Assembly: GCA_029263195.1 (NCBI GenBank)
Contig: JAJCXX010000051.1
Span: 1-41,918 of the forward strand
From: Acidimicrobiales bacterium
GTDB lineage: Bacteria; Actinomycetota; Acidimicrobiia; Acidimicrobiales; Aldehydirespiratoraceae
Direction of reading: 5' to 3'
Length of the DNA: 41,918 nucleotides
The position numbers and the translations under genes were made by a program. This document shows positions 1-7,526 of the stretch, piece after piece (the stretch's first letter is position 1; each line of letters starts with the position of its first letter). Under the pieces are notes generated by a model. The model saw only the letters and a program-made list of their open reading frames with translations, was not told where the DNA came from and did no database searches.

Positions 1-1
1 G

Positions 2-523
2 GACCTCGGGCAGATCGCCATGTCCTACGAGGACGTCTATGTGGCTCAGGTCGCGATGGGGGCCAATCAGACACAGGTCGTGAAGGCCTTCACCGAGGCC
101 GCCTCGTTCTCGGGGCCCTCGATAATCCTCGCCTACTCGACCTGTATCGCCCACGGCATCGACATCGGAACTTCGATGACCCACCAGAAGCTATTGACCG
201 ACAGCGGGTTCTGGCCTCTCTATCGCTACGACCCCAGGGTCACCGTCAACGGGAAGCACGCCTTCCATCTCGATTCGCGCAAGCCGTCCATTCCCTTCTC
301 GGAGGTGGCGGCGAGCGAGGCTCGATTCGCCATGCTGCAACGATCCGACCCGGAGCAGGCACGACGACTTGGGACGCTGGCCCAGGCCGACATCGACGAA
401 AGATGGATGCTCTACGAGCAGTTCGCCGACCTCGAACGGGTCATTCCCGACGAGCAGCCCGACGAGGAACCGTTCCGCCCAGTCGAACCCGACGACGACG
501 ATCCCGCAGGGGGCGAGTCATGA
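2..523 (+). CDS. nifJ: Pyruvate:ferredoxin (flavodoxin) oxidoreductase, C-terminal end (5' truncated by window)
   Basis: The frame is open from base 2, before the first ATG at 20, so the gene begins outside the window. The visible ~173 residues match the C-terminal part of the single-chain pyruvate:ferredoxin oxidoreductase: the segment QIAMSYEDVYVAQVAMGANQ, then a PSIILAYSTCIAHGID stretch that is typical of the TPP-domain end, then the acidic tail. The family oxidises pyruvate plus CoA to acetyl-CoA and CO2 and passes electrons to ferredoxin or flavodoxin in the cytoplasm; these enzymes are usually oxygen-sensitive. The stop (521-523) overlaps the next start as ATGA, so the downstream gene is probably translationally coupled. 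The catalytic TPP and iron-sulfur domains lie outside the window and cannot be checked. Family assignment is firm from conserved wording of the tail; NifJ is the usual symbol. Confidence 0.9.
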   Translation, partial: DLGQIAMSYEDVYVAQVAMGANQTQVVKAFTEAASFSGPSIILAYSTCIAHGIDIGTSMTHQKLLTDSGFWPLYRYDPRVTVNGKHAFHLDSRKPSIPFSEVAASEARFAMLQRSDPEQARRLGTLAQADIDERWMLYEQFADLERVIPDEQPDEEPFRPVEPDDDDPAGGES

Positions 524-1533
524 GCGCCGACCTCACCAGCCACTATTTGGGTCTCGAACTCCGCAACCCCTTGGTGGCCTCACCGTCACCGGCCACCGAC
601 TCCACCGACTCGATCATCCGGCTGGTCGACGCCGGCATCGGCGCGGTGGTGTTGCCTTCGTTGTTCGAAGAACAGATAGCCCACATCGAGAGGGAGATCG
701 CCACCGTTCTCGACGCCGGCCTTTCCACGTTCGGTGAGTCTCCCGACGGTTTCTTTCCCGACCTCGGTGACTACAACCTCGGCCCCGACGGCTACCTATC
801 GATGATCGAGTCGGCCCGCGCTGCGGTTGATGTGCCGGTCATCGCGAGCCTCAATGGCGTCACGCCCGGAGGTTGGGAGCGCTACGCGTCTCATCTCGAG
901 AATGCCGGAGCTTCGGCGATCGAGCTCAACCTCTACATGTTGTCGACCAACCCCGACTCCGACGGTCGTGAAGTGGAGGACCGCTACATCGAGGTGATCA
1001 GATCGGTGGCCGACACCGTCGATGTCCCGGTGTCGGCGAAGTTAACTCCGTTCTTCTCGTCGCTCCCCCACATAGCCCGCCGGATCATCGACGAGGGCGG
1101 TGCATCCGGGCTCGTGTTGTTCAACCGTCTATACCAGCCCGATATCGACGTCGACACGCTCACGGTCAAGCCCCATCTACGTCTGTCGACTTCGGTGGAG
1201 ATCAATCTTCCGCTGCGGTGGATCGCCGTGCTCCGTGATCTGGTCGACGGCTCCATAGCCGCGACCACCGGAATCCACACCGCCGACGACGTGATCAAGG
1301 CGCTGCTGGTGGGAGCCGACGCGACGATGATGGCATCGGCGATTCTGCGTGGAGGTCCGGGCCACGTGACCAGCGTGTTGTCAGCCGTCGAAACCTGGCT
1401 GGCCGAACACGAATGCCGGTCGGTCACCCAGATGAAGGGTTCGATGAGCCTCGGTTCGGTTCCCGATCCCGAGGGATTCGTTCGCGCCAACTACCTCCAC
1501 GAACTCGCTTCGTGGTCCAGGGATCTACCATGA
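520..1533 (+). CDS. Dihydroorotate dehydrogenase-like flavoprotein
   Basis: A 337-residue TIM-barrel protein. The ATG at 520 overlaps the nifJ stop and is preceded by a GGGGGCGAG ribosome site. The N-terminus (YLGLELRNPLVASPSP) is the DHOD/PreA-type start, followed by strands such as VPVIASLNG, SAIELNLYM and VPVSAKLTP, and by a C-terminal ATTGIHTADDVIKALLVGAD phosphate-binding region typical of FMN barrels. The family oxidises dihydroorotate or reduces pyrimidines, but proteins of this subtype sit beside nifJ rather than among pyr genes. I therefore infer a redox role coupled to ferredoxin/pyruvate metabolism rather than pyrimidine synthesis. It overlaps the next gene by 4 nt. The substrate is not readable from the sequence. 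Confidence 0.85.
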   Translation: MSADLTSHYLGLELRNPLVASPSPATDSTDSIIRLVDAGIGAVVLPSLFEEQIAHIEREIATVLDAGLSTFGESPDGFFPDLGDYNLGPDGYLSMIESARAAVDVPVIASLNGVTPGGWERYASHLENAGASAIELNLYMLSTNPDSDGREVEDRYIEVIRSVADTVDVPVSAKLTPFFSSLPHIARRIIDEGGASGLVLFNRLYQPDIDVDTLTVKPHLRLSTSVEINLPLRWIAVLRDLVDGSIAATTGIHTADDVIKALLVGADATMMASAILRGGPGHVTSVLSAVETWLAEHECRSVTQMKGSMSLGSVPDPEGFVRANYLHELASWSRDLP

Positions 1534-3305
1534 CCAAGATGTTCGAGCGACCGAAACTCGACGCTGAATTCGGCGACGACCCGATCGAGGTGGCACCCGA
1601 CATCTGGTGGGTGGGATCGCGAATCAAGGACGACCCGTTCCAATGCCATGCGTATCTACTTCGTCGAGGCGACCAGTCGGTGCTGTTCGACCCCGGTTCG
1701 ACTCTGACCTGGAAGGAGACACGTCGCAAGATCGATCTGCTGGTTGAGTTCGACGACATCCGCTGGTTTGTCGTGCACCATCAGGACCCCGACATCTGCG
1801 GGGCAATGCGCGAGATCGAGGAGAGCATCACCCGGCCCGACGCCGCGTGGGTCACGCACTGGAGGGTGGCGGTGCTGCTCAAGCACTACGCACCCAAGTT
1901 GCCGTTCTGGCTCATTGACGAGAACGACTGGCAGCTCGATGTCGATGGGCGGAAACTTCAGTTCGTCTTCACGCCATACCTTCACTTTCCCGGCGCATTC
2001 ACGACATTCGATTCGTCGTCGGGCACGCTGTTGTCGAGCGATATCTTCGGCGGCTTCTCCTCTGACGACAGGCTGTTCACCGCTGGGCTGAGCGACTTCG
2101 ACGGAGTCAGGGCGTTCCATGAGCACTACATGCCTGACCGCAATATTCTCCTCAACGCGATGATCAAATTCGAGTTGCTCCCGATCGAGATGATCGCCCC
2201 GCAGCACGGCAAGATCATCGTGGGCGACGACATCACGACCTATATCAATCGACTCAAGAATCTTGATTGTGGCCTCTACCTTCTCGCCCACACCGACACC
2301 GACATTCATCACCTGCAGGCCCTCAACAATCTTCTCCACGACACGATCGAAACGATGGCCAGCGAGCGAGAGTTTCGCGCGATTGCCAGTCATATATTCG
2401 GCCAGGTTGCCGATGTGGTGCCGCTGATCGCGACCGACCTCATATGCCGACTCGGGGACGATCGTGCTCTGTGGATGTCGTCGTCGGATCGATTCCGCGG
2501 AACAGCTGTCGAAGTTCCCGCTGGCTTTCGAGACGTAGGTGAATCCGATTGGTCCAGCAGCGACACTAGCGCTGCCGTATCTGCCGGTCTCCCGGTGACA
2601 GTCCTCGAGGCCGATTTGGTTCTACCGCTCTTCAGTGCGAGCGGCTCGGAGTTCCTTGGACTAGCCGTACTCCGAATGGAGGAGGGATTCGAGTCGACGG
2701 CCGAGTTCAACGAGATCCTCGGCCGAATCGCTGGGCCGATCAGCCTCGCGATCGAACGCGAGATGTTCGATCGACTGCTCGACGACGAGCGCAACACCAT
2801 GTACGAGCGATCGATTCGCGATCCCCTCACCAACCTGTTCACTCGCCGATTCCTCGATGAGGCCGCCCGCCAAGCTGTCGAGCTGCATCGCCGCAATCAG
2901 GATGCCGGATTCTCGATCCTGATGGCAGATATCGACCATTTCAAGAAGGTCAACGACACATACGGGCATCTCGCCGGGGACGAGATTCTCAAGAAGATCG
3001 CCGATGCTCTCATCTCGAGTTGCCGCGATGCCGACATCCCCGCACGCTTCGGGGGTGAAGAATTCGTGGTGCTGATGCCGCTCACCAGCACCACAGAGGC
3101 TGCTGCGTTGGCCGAGCGACTCAGATCCCGAGTCGAGAATCTTCGGCCGAGTACAGATTCCGGTCGTGTCGACGTCACGATCAGCCTCGGCGTGGCCATG
3201 CATCGTCAGGCCGAGACGTTGGCCGACACGATCAAGAAGGCCGATGTTTCTCTTTACGAGGCCAAGGAGTCCGGTCGCAACAGGGTCTGCGTCAGCACAG
3301 ACTGA
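1530..3305 (+). CDS. ODP-like metallo-beta-lactamase-fold / GAF-like / GGDEF diguanylate cyclase
   Basis: 591 residues; the ATG at 1530 overlaps the upstream stop. Residues ~15-260 form an FprA/ODP-type metallo-beta-lactamase domain. Probable di-iron ligands are visible: H84/D86/D88 in VVHHQDPDIC, H152 (YLHFPGAF), D171 (SSDIFGGF) and H226 (APQHGKI). Residues ~280-430 look like a GAF-type sensor segment ending in a helix. Residues ~440-591 are a GGDEF domain with an active GGEEF site at 508-512 and an RDAD inhibitory I-site five residues before it, so a product-inhibited c-di-GMP synthase is expected. Known ODP domains bind oxygen at a di-iron site. In an operon with an oxygen-labile pyruvate oxidoreductase, I infer an oxygen or redox sensor that sets c-di-GMP. 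It converges on the TPP-enzyme gene with 8 nt between stops. Confidence 0.87.
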   Translation: MTKMFERPKLDAEFGDDPIEVAPDIWWVGSRIKDDPFQCHAYLLRRGDQSVLFDPGSTLTWKETRRKIDLLVEFDDIRWFVVHHQDPDICGAMREIEESITRPDAAWVTHWRVAVLLKHYAPKLPFWLIDENDWQLDVDGRKLQFVFTPYLHFPGAFTTFDSSSGTLLSSDIFGGFSSDDRLFTAGLSDFDGVRAFHEHYMPDRNILLNAMIKFELLPIEMIAPQHGKIIVGDDITTYINRLKNLDCGLYLLAHTDTDIHHLQALNNLLHDTIETMASEREFRAIASHIFGQVADVVPLIATDLICRLGDDRALWMSSSDRFRGTAVEVPAGFRDVGESDWSSSDTSAAVSAGLPVTVLEADLVLPLFSASGSEFLGLAVLRMEEGFESTAEFNEILGRIAGPISLAIEREMFDRLLDDERNTMYERSIRDPLTNLFTRRFLDEAARQAVELHRRNQDAGFSILMADIDHFKKVNDTYGHLAGDEILKKIADALISSCRDADIPARFGGEEFVVLMPLTSTTEAAALAERLRSRVENLRPSTDSGRVDVTISLGVAMHRQAETLADTIKKADVSLYEAKESGRNRVCVSTD

Positions 3306-3313
3306 TTCGTCGC

Positions 3314-5008
3314 CTATTCGTAGGCCCCCACATTGGCGAGGGCAAGGCTGCCCGGGCTCACCGCGGCGGGGTCGGTCATCACGTTGACCAGAGCGGTCTT
3401 GCCTGAGGCGAACGCCGCCTCGATGGCCGGAAGGATCTCACCGGGCTCCTCCACGAGGAAGCCGACACCGCCGAGGGCCTCGACCAGCTTGTCGTAGCGA
3501 ATGGCCCCGAGCTCGACGACCTCTTCGATGGCATGACCGAGTCTGATCTCCTGGCTGTGCCGGATCATTCCCCAGCCGAGGTCGTTGGAGACCACCACCA
3601 CGATCGGTAGTCCCCGAGACACGGCCCGTTCGAATTCCATGAAATTGAAGCCGAGTGATCCGTCACCGGTGAACAAGATGACTCTCTTGTCGGGGTTGAG
3701 GAATTTGGCGGCGTTGGCGTTGGGCACGCCTCCACCGAGAGAGCCGAACAGTCCGTAGTCGAGGTAGTGCCCGGGCCTTCGAATGGTTCGTGTCATGCCG
3801 ATCCATGTGGTGGCATCGCCTCCATCGGTCACGACGATGTCGTCGTTGCGGTCCATGAAGTCGTCGACTTCGCGGGCCAGACGCATCGGGTGGATCGGCA
3901 CAGCGTCGCTCGACCATTGGGCCTCGGCGTCGGCGAGGCTGACCCGTTCGGCCTCGCGGAGCTCCTCGACCCATGGTTCGTATTTGGCGATGAGCTTCTC
4001 GCCCTGGCCTGCTTCGTCGAGGCTTCGGTGAAGCTCCGACACGAACGCCTGCACATCTGATACCACCGGCACCTCGATGGCACGGTTTCGGCCTATCTCT
4101 TCGGCTTCGATATCGACCTGAACGAGGGTGGCCTCAGGGTTGTAGATGTCGCCGAACAGTGAGAACAGGTTGATGCGATTTCCGAGCAGGATGATCAGAT
4201 CGGAGCCGAAGCTCGCAGACAGGCCGGCGCCCGGCCGAATGGCGAGGACCCCACCAAAGCACATTGGATGGGTGTCTGGCACCACGCCTCGCCCGTTGGC
4301 GGCGGTGAACACCGGAATCCCGGCGAGTTCGACCAGGCTCGTCAGTTCCTCGCCGGCGTCGGAGTACCAAGCTCCGCTGCCGGCGATGATGATCGGCTTC
4401 TCGGCCTTGGCGAGAAGGTCGGCGACCTCCGCCACCCGATCGAGGTCGACCGGACGAGCCGTCTGGTAGCCCGACGGCACCGCCAGCGGGCGGGTCGGTT
4501 CGGCGGCGAGAACATCCACCGGCAACTCAAGATAGACCGGGCCCGGTCGACCGCTACGAGCCTCCCGGAAGGCCTGATCGACGAACGCCGGAATTCGGTC
4601 GACGCTGTGGCAAACCAGAACCTTCTTGACCATTGCCTCGGCCACCGGGGCCTGGCGCATGTCCTGAAGATCGAGTCGTTCGACCATGCTCACTCCGACC
4701 GAGCCGGCTATGAGTACGAGCGGAGTTCCTGCCATCGAAGCTCCCGCTACCGCGGTGAGAGCATTGGTGAACCCGGGGCCTGCGGTCACCAGCGCCACAC
4801 CGGTTCGGCGGGTGAAGCGGGCGTAGGCGTCGGCCATCCACACTGCCGCTTGTTCGTGGCGGGTATCGAACAAGTTGATGTCGGTGGTTGCCAGGTGGAC
4901 GTAGATCGGGTTGATGTGTCCACCGCTCAGGGTGAACATCGTGTCGACGCCCTGGGCCACTAGTGCGGCCACTGCTGCTTCGCCTCCGCTGCTGAACTCC
5001 CGGGTCAT
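3314..5008 (-). CDS. Thiamine-diphosphate enzyme, acetolactate synthase/ILVBL-like
   Basis: 564 residues. The ATG at 5008 follows an AGAGGA ribosome site; longer in-frame extensions upstream lack one and read through the intergenic region. The three domains of the POX/ALS family are visible: an N-terminal pyrimidine domain with catalytic Glu at 52 (DTRHEQAAVW), a central FAD/ADP-type domain (KPIIIAGSGAWYSD), and a C-terminal TPP domain with GDG at 448-450 and the metal ligand N475. The N-terminus (FTLSGGHINP, then TAGPGFTNALTAV) resembles mammalian ILVBL/HACL2 more than anabolic IlvB, and no IlvN regulatory-subunit gene is adjacent. It could therefore be a 2-hydroxyacyl-CoA lyase or another carboligase. 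The SDR gene lies 59 nt upstream in the same direction, probably co-transcribed. Confidence 0.85.
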   Translation of the reverse strand: MTREFSSGGEAAVAALVAQGVDTMFTLSGGHINPIYVHLATTDINLFDTRHEQAAVWMADAYARFTRRTGVALVTAGPGFTNALTAVAGASMAGTPLVLIAGSVGVSMVERLDLQDMRQAPVAEAMVKKVLVCHSVDRIPAFVDQAFREARSGRPGPVYLELPVDVLAAEPTRPLAVPSGYQTARPVDLDRVAEVADLLAKAEKPIIIAGSGAWYSDAGEELTSLVELAGIPVFTAANGRGVVPDTHPMCFGGVLAIRPGAGLSASFGSDLIILLGNRINLFSLFGDIYNPEATLVQVDIEAEEIGRNRAIEVPVVSDVQAFVSELHRSLDEAGQGEKLIAKYEPWVEELREAERVSLADAEAQWSSDAVPIHPMRLAREVDDFMDRNDDIVVTDGGDATTWIGMTRTIRRPGHYLDYGLFGSLGGGVPNANAAKFLNPDKRVILFTGDGSLGFNFMEFERAVSRGLPIVVVVSNDLGWGMIRHSQEIRLGHAIEEVVELGAIRYDKLVEALGGVGFLVEEPGEILPAIEAAFASGKTALVNVMTDPAAVSPGSLALANVGAYE

Positions 5009-5067
5009 CTGCTGTCCTCTCGGTAGGTGACCGCCGCGGGCGGTCGCTGTTGATCGTTCTCGCTGGG

Positions 5068-5886
5068 TCAGGTGGCGGTGAGCATGCCGCCGGTGATGTT
5101 TAGCGCCTGGCCTGTCATGTAGGACGAACGGTCCGAGGCCAGAAATGCGCAGAGGTCGCCCACCTCTTCGATGGTTCCCATTCGTGCCAGCGGCACGGCT
5201 CCGAGCATTCGACGCTCGGCTTCGGTCTCGTCGACTCCGGCCACATGGGCCTTGAGCGCCACGTTCAATCGCTGCAGTTCGGTGTCGATCAGGCCCGGGC
5301 ATATCGAGTTGACCCGTATTCCAAGCGGGCCGAGTTCGACGGCCATCACCCTGGTGAGCATCATGATGCTCGCTTTCGACACGGAGTAGGCCCCGTTGAG
5401 GGGAGCCGGAACCTTCCCGGCCATCGACGCCACGTTGACGATGGACCCACCGTCATCCATCACCGCCACCGCGGCCTGGCACACCCGCAGGGTCCCGTTG
5501 AGATTGACGTCGAAGGTTCGCAACCATTCGGCCTCGTCGTACTCGTGCAGAGGGGTCGGGGCACCGAACACAGTTCCTGCGTTGTTGATGACCACACCGA
5601 GCGATCCAAGCCGACCGACCACGGAGGCGACGCCGTCGTCGACTGATCGACGGTCGGCCACATCGATGGCCACCGCCATGGCTCGAACGGAGAATTCCTC
5701 TTCCAAGCTGTCGGCATTGGCCTCGAGTTCGCCCCGTCGAAGCTCGATGTCGCTGAGTGCCACATCGCAGCCGAGTGCCGCCAGTCGGCGGGCTGTGCCC
5801 ATTCCGATTCCAGCCGTGTGGGCGGCCCCGGTGATCAGTGCTGTCTTGCCGGACAGTTCTCCACCGGCGACTGACGGTTCGTTCAT
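5068..5886 (-). CDS. Short-chain dehydrogenase/reductase (SDR), classical type
   Basis: 272 residues, typical SDR length. The ATG at 5886 is preceded by GGGAGG. It shows the dinucleotide-binding TGAAHTAGIG motif (19-28), NNAG (101-104), and the catalytic Ser154 and Tyr167-x3-Lys171 (YSVSK). Asp46 at the end of the second beta strand suggests NAD(H) preference. The C-terminus (SSYMTGQALNITGGM) is standard for FabG-like members. It is a cytoplasmic oxidoreductase of an alcohol or keto substrate. Its partner is the downstream TPP enzyme, so it may oxidise or reduce a hydroxy-ketone or hydroxyacyl intermediate of that enzyme; this is inference from position only. Confidence 0.9.
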   Translation of the reverse strand: MNEPSVAGGELSGKTALITGAAHTAGIGMGTARRLAALGCDVALSDIELRRGELEANADSLEEEFSVRAMAVAIDVADRRSVDDGVASVVGRLGSLGVVINNAGTVFGAPTPLHEYDEAEWLRTFDVNLNGTLRVCQAAVAVMDDGGSIVNVASMAGKVPAPLNGAYSVSKASIMMLTRVMAVELGPLGIRVNSICPGLIDTELQRLNVALKAHVAGVDETEAERRMLGAVPLARMGTIEEVGDLCAFLASDRSSYMTGQALNITGGMLTAT

Positions 5887-5972
5887 CGTTTTTCCTCCCT
5901 CGCGGTCGAAACTAGGCTTCAGCCGTCGGTGGCCCCCTATCGGGATGTTTCTCCACCTGCGTTCGGGTCGAA

Positions 5973-6182
5973 TCAGTTACAGCCGAACACCGTGCGGTTG
6001 CGGCCGTCGACGGTGAGCATTTCGACCAACACGCCACGTCCCGGAGTCGCCACCTCGACTCTCACCTCGCCGGTTCGAGTTCCGATCGTCACCTCAGGCG
6101 AGTGACTTCCGGCGTATGTGTGGGGCGACATCAGCGTGGTGATCGAGAAGCCGTCGCCCGAAACGGCGACAGTCGTGCCCAC
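5973..6182 (-). pseudogene. Out-of-frame C-terminal tail of the FG-GAP protein
   Basis: This frame encodes about 70 residues beginning CVGTTVAVSGDGFSI and including SPHTYAGSHSPEVTIGT and a final VFGC. It has the alternating beta pattern and paired cysteines expected for the end of a secreted propeller protein. It has no ribosome site of its own and overlaps the last 52 nt of the upstream frame. Adding one G to the G6 run (6197-6202, minus strand) would read GGGVVRRCVGTTV and restore one long product ending at 5973. It is either a real mutation, slippage-controlled variation, or an assembly error. Confidence 0.6.
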
Positions 6183-7426
6183 ACATCGACGAACGACCCC
6201 CCACCCACCCCAACAAGAACTGAGGGCGTGTCAGCTACAGCCACTGTGGTCCCCGGGATCTTATTTCGGACTCCACCGTCGGGGAAGCCTCCGTTGACGA
6301 CCGCCAGATCGAGGATTCCATCGAGGTTGAAGTCGGCGGCGCCCGATGCCCACGAACTGGAGATGATCGACGGGGCCGCGCCGAGGGGCCTTATCCGCGC
6401 CGCTCCCGTGCCGGTCGACTGTTCGAAGCCTCCGTCGTCGCCGAACAGCACCTCGTTGTCGCCGAGATCGGACACGTAGGCGTCGAGGCTTCCGTTTCCG
6501 TCGAGATCGGCGATGGTGAGACCCATGCCATCGAGTTCGAGTGCGACGCCGAGTTCGGGGGCGATGTCGAACCATGGTCCGCCGGGATCACCGCGTCGCG
6601 AGAACACGGCATCGGGTCCAATATCCCATCCGACGTCGCGGGTGATCCAGATGTCGAGCAATCCGTCGGCGTCGACGTCGGCGAGTTCGCCGGCCAGCGA
6701 GATCCGGTCCCCGGACGGCAGCGTTGCGACCACGAAGCGGCGCGGGTCGTCGGAGTCGGCGACCAGAACTGCATCGGTCGATCCCCGGCTGCGACCGATT
6801 CGAACAATGTCGAGCCGTTCGTCGCCGCTCAACTCTCCCGCCATGAGCTGGTTCGACGGCTTTGCTCCGGGCAGATCGGTGAACGCCGGTTCTGATCCGT
6901 CGGTGATCCACGAGCCTCCCCAGACAACCCGGTCGTGAGATCCAGTTCGAGCGATCAGGATGTCGAGATGTCCGTCGAGGTCGACGTCGGTCAGGCTTGC
7001 TGCCACGGCATCGTCGACCGACAGGGATCGCGGTGGCTCGAATCTCGATTCGGTGCCACGAAACACCAACACCTCTCCGTGGGCGACCACGATGTCGGCC
7101 CGGCCGTCGGAGTCGAGATCACCTATCGCTCCCCCACCCGCCATTGGGTCATCGAAGCCCGACCCGGCAACCGGGTCGAGACCCCAGTCAGTCGTGCCGA
7201 CCACCAGCACGGGTGCCTCGACAAACGCTGGAAGCTCGCCGACCGGTTCGCTGAGCCGACCCACCGGCGGGGTGGACACGCCGTCTCCCGAGCCGACGAG
7301 TAGCCCTGCCACAACCGCCACAACCGAGAGGGCGATGAGGCCGAGAACAAACCAGGCTGCTAGACGCTTGAACCGCCTGAGACTGTCTGGTTGCCGGGCC
7401 ATCGGAGGCGGATCGGGCGTGGGCAC
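6131..7426 (-). CDS. Membrane-anchored FG-GAP/VCBS repeat protein (3' end apparently frameshifted)
   Basis: 431 residues. An N-terminal transmembrane anchor (~20-45, FVLGLIALSVVAVVAGLLVG) is followed by repeated FG-GAP/VCBS calcium-loop units of the form GDLDSDGRAD, TDVDLDGHLD, ADVDADGLLD, ADLDGNGSLD and ADFNLDGILD, which together make a beta-propeller outside the membrane. The GTG start at 7426 fits a leaderless promoter (TAGATT 6 nt upstream); an internal ATG at 7402 is the alternative. The last ~17 residues (VDVWARLSPFRATASRSPR) do not look like the family. The other frame continues with a convincing beta-rich tail (5973-6182). A one-base change in the G6 run at 6197-6202 would join the two. 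Function is unknown beyond a probable cell-surface binding role. Confidence 0.8.
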   Translation of the reverse strand: MPTPDPPPMARQPDSLRRFKRLAAWFVLGLIALSVVAVVAGLLVGSGDGVSTPPVGRLSEPVGELPAFVEAPVLVVGTTDWGLDPVAGSGFDDPMAGGGAIGDLDSDGRADIVVAHGEVLVFRGTESRFEPPRSLSVDDAVAASLTDVDLDGHLDILIARTGSHDRVVWGGSWITDGSEPAFTDLPGAKPSNQLMAGELSGDERLDIVRIGRSRGSTDAVLVADSDDPRRFVVATLPSGDRISLAGELADVDADGLLDIWITRDVGWDIGPDAVFSRRGDPGGPWFDIAPELGVALELDGMGLTIADLDGNGSLDAYVSDLGDNEVLFGDDGGFEQSTGTGAARIRPLGAAPSIISSSWASGAADFNLDGILDLAVVNGGFPDGGVRNKIPGTTVAVADTPSVLVGVGGGSFVDVWARLSPFRATASRSPR

Positions 7427-7432
7427 CGGTCC

Positions 7433-7438
7433 AATCTA
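7433..7438 (-). promoter_or_regulatory. -10 box TAGATT for leaderless FG-GAP gene
   Basis: TAGATT on the minus strand lies exactly 6 nt before the GTG at 7426 with no ribosome site between, which is the geometry of leaderless actinobacterial transcripts. Confidence 0.5.
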
Positions 7439-7485
7439 CGACAGTTGGTTGCCCTGCTGAGTCGAACGAACTCTGGAGGCTTGAC

Positions 7486-7491
7486 TATCCT
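7486..7491 (+). promoter_or_regulatory. Possible -10 box TATCCT for the lipid operon
   Basis: TATCCT lies ~35 nt before the ATG at 7527, with a TCGAAC hexamer about 18 nt upstream as a possible -35 and an AAGGAA ribosome site between it and the start. It diverges from the leaderless promoter of the FG-GAP gene. Confidence 0.35.
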
Positions 7492-7526
7492 CTGACCGAT
7501 TCGACCGCCAAGGAATTCGGCAACTC

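Noticed and set aside
1656..2393. 245-codon minus-strand frame inside the ODP-GGDEF gene
   Set aside because: The plus-strand protein has clear metal-site and GGDEF motifs; the antisense frame has none.
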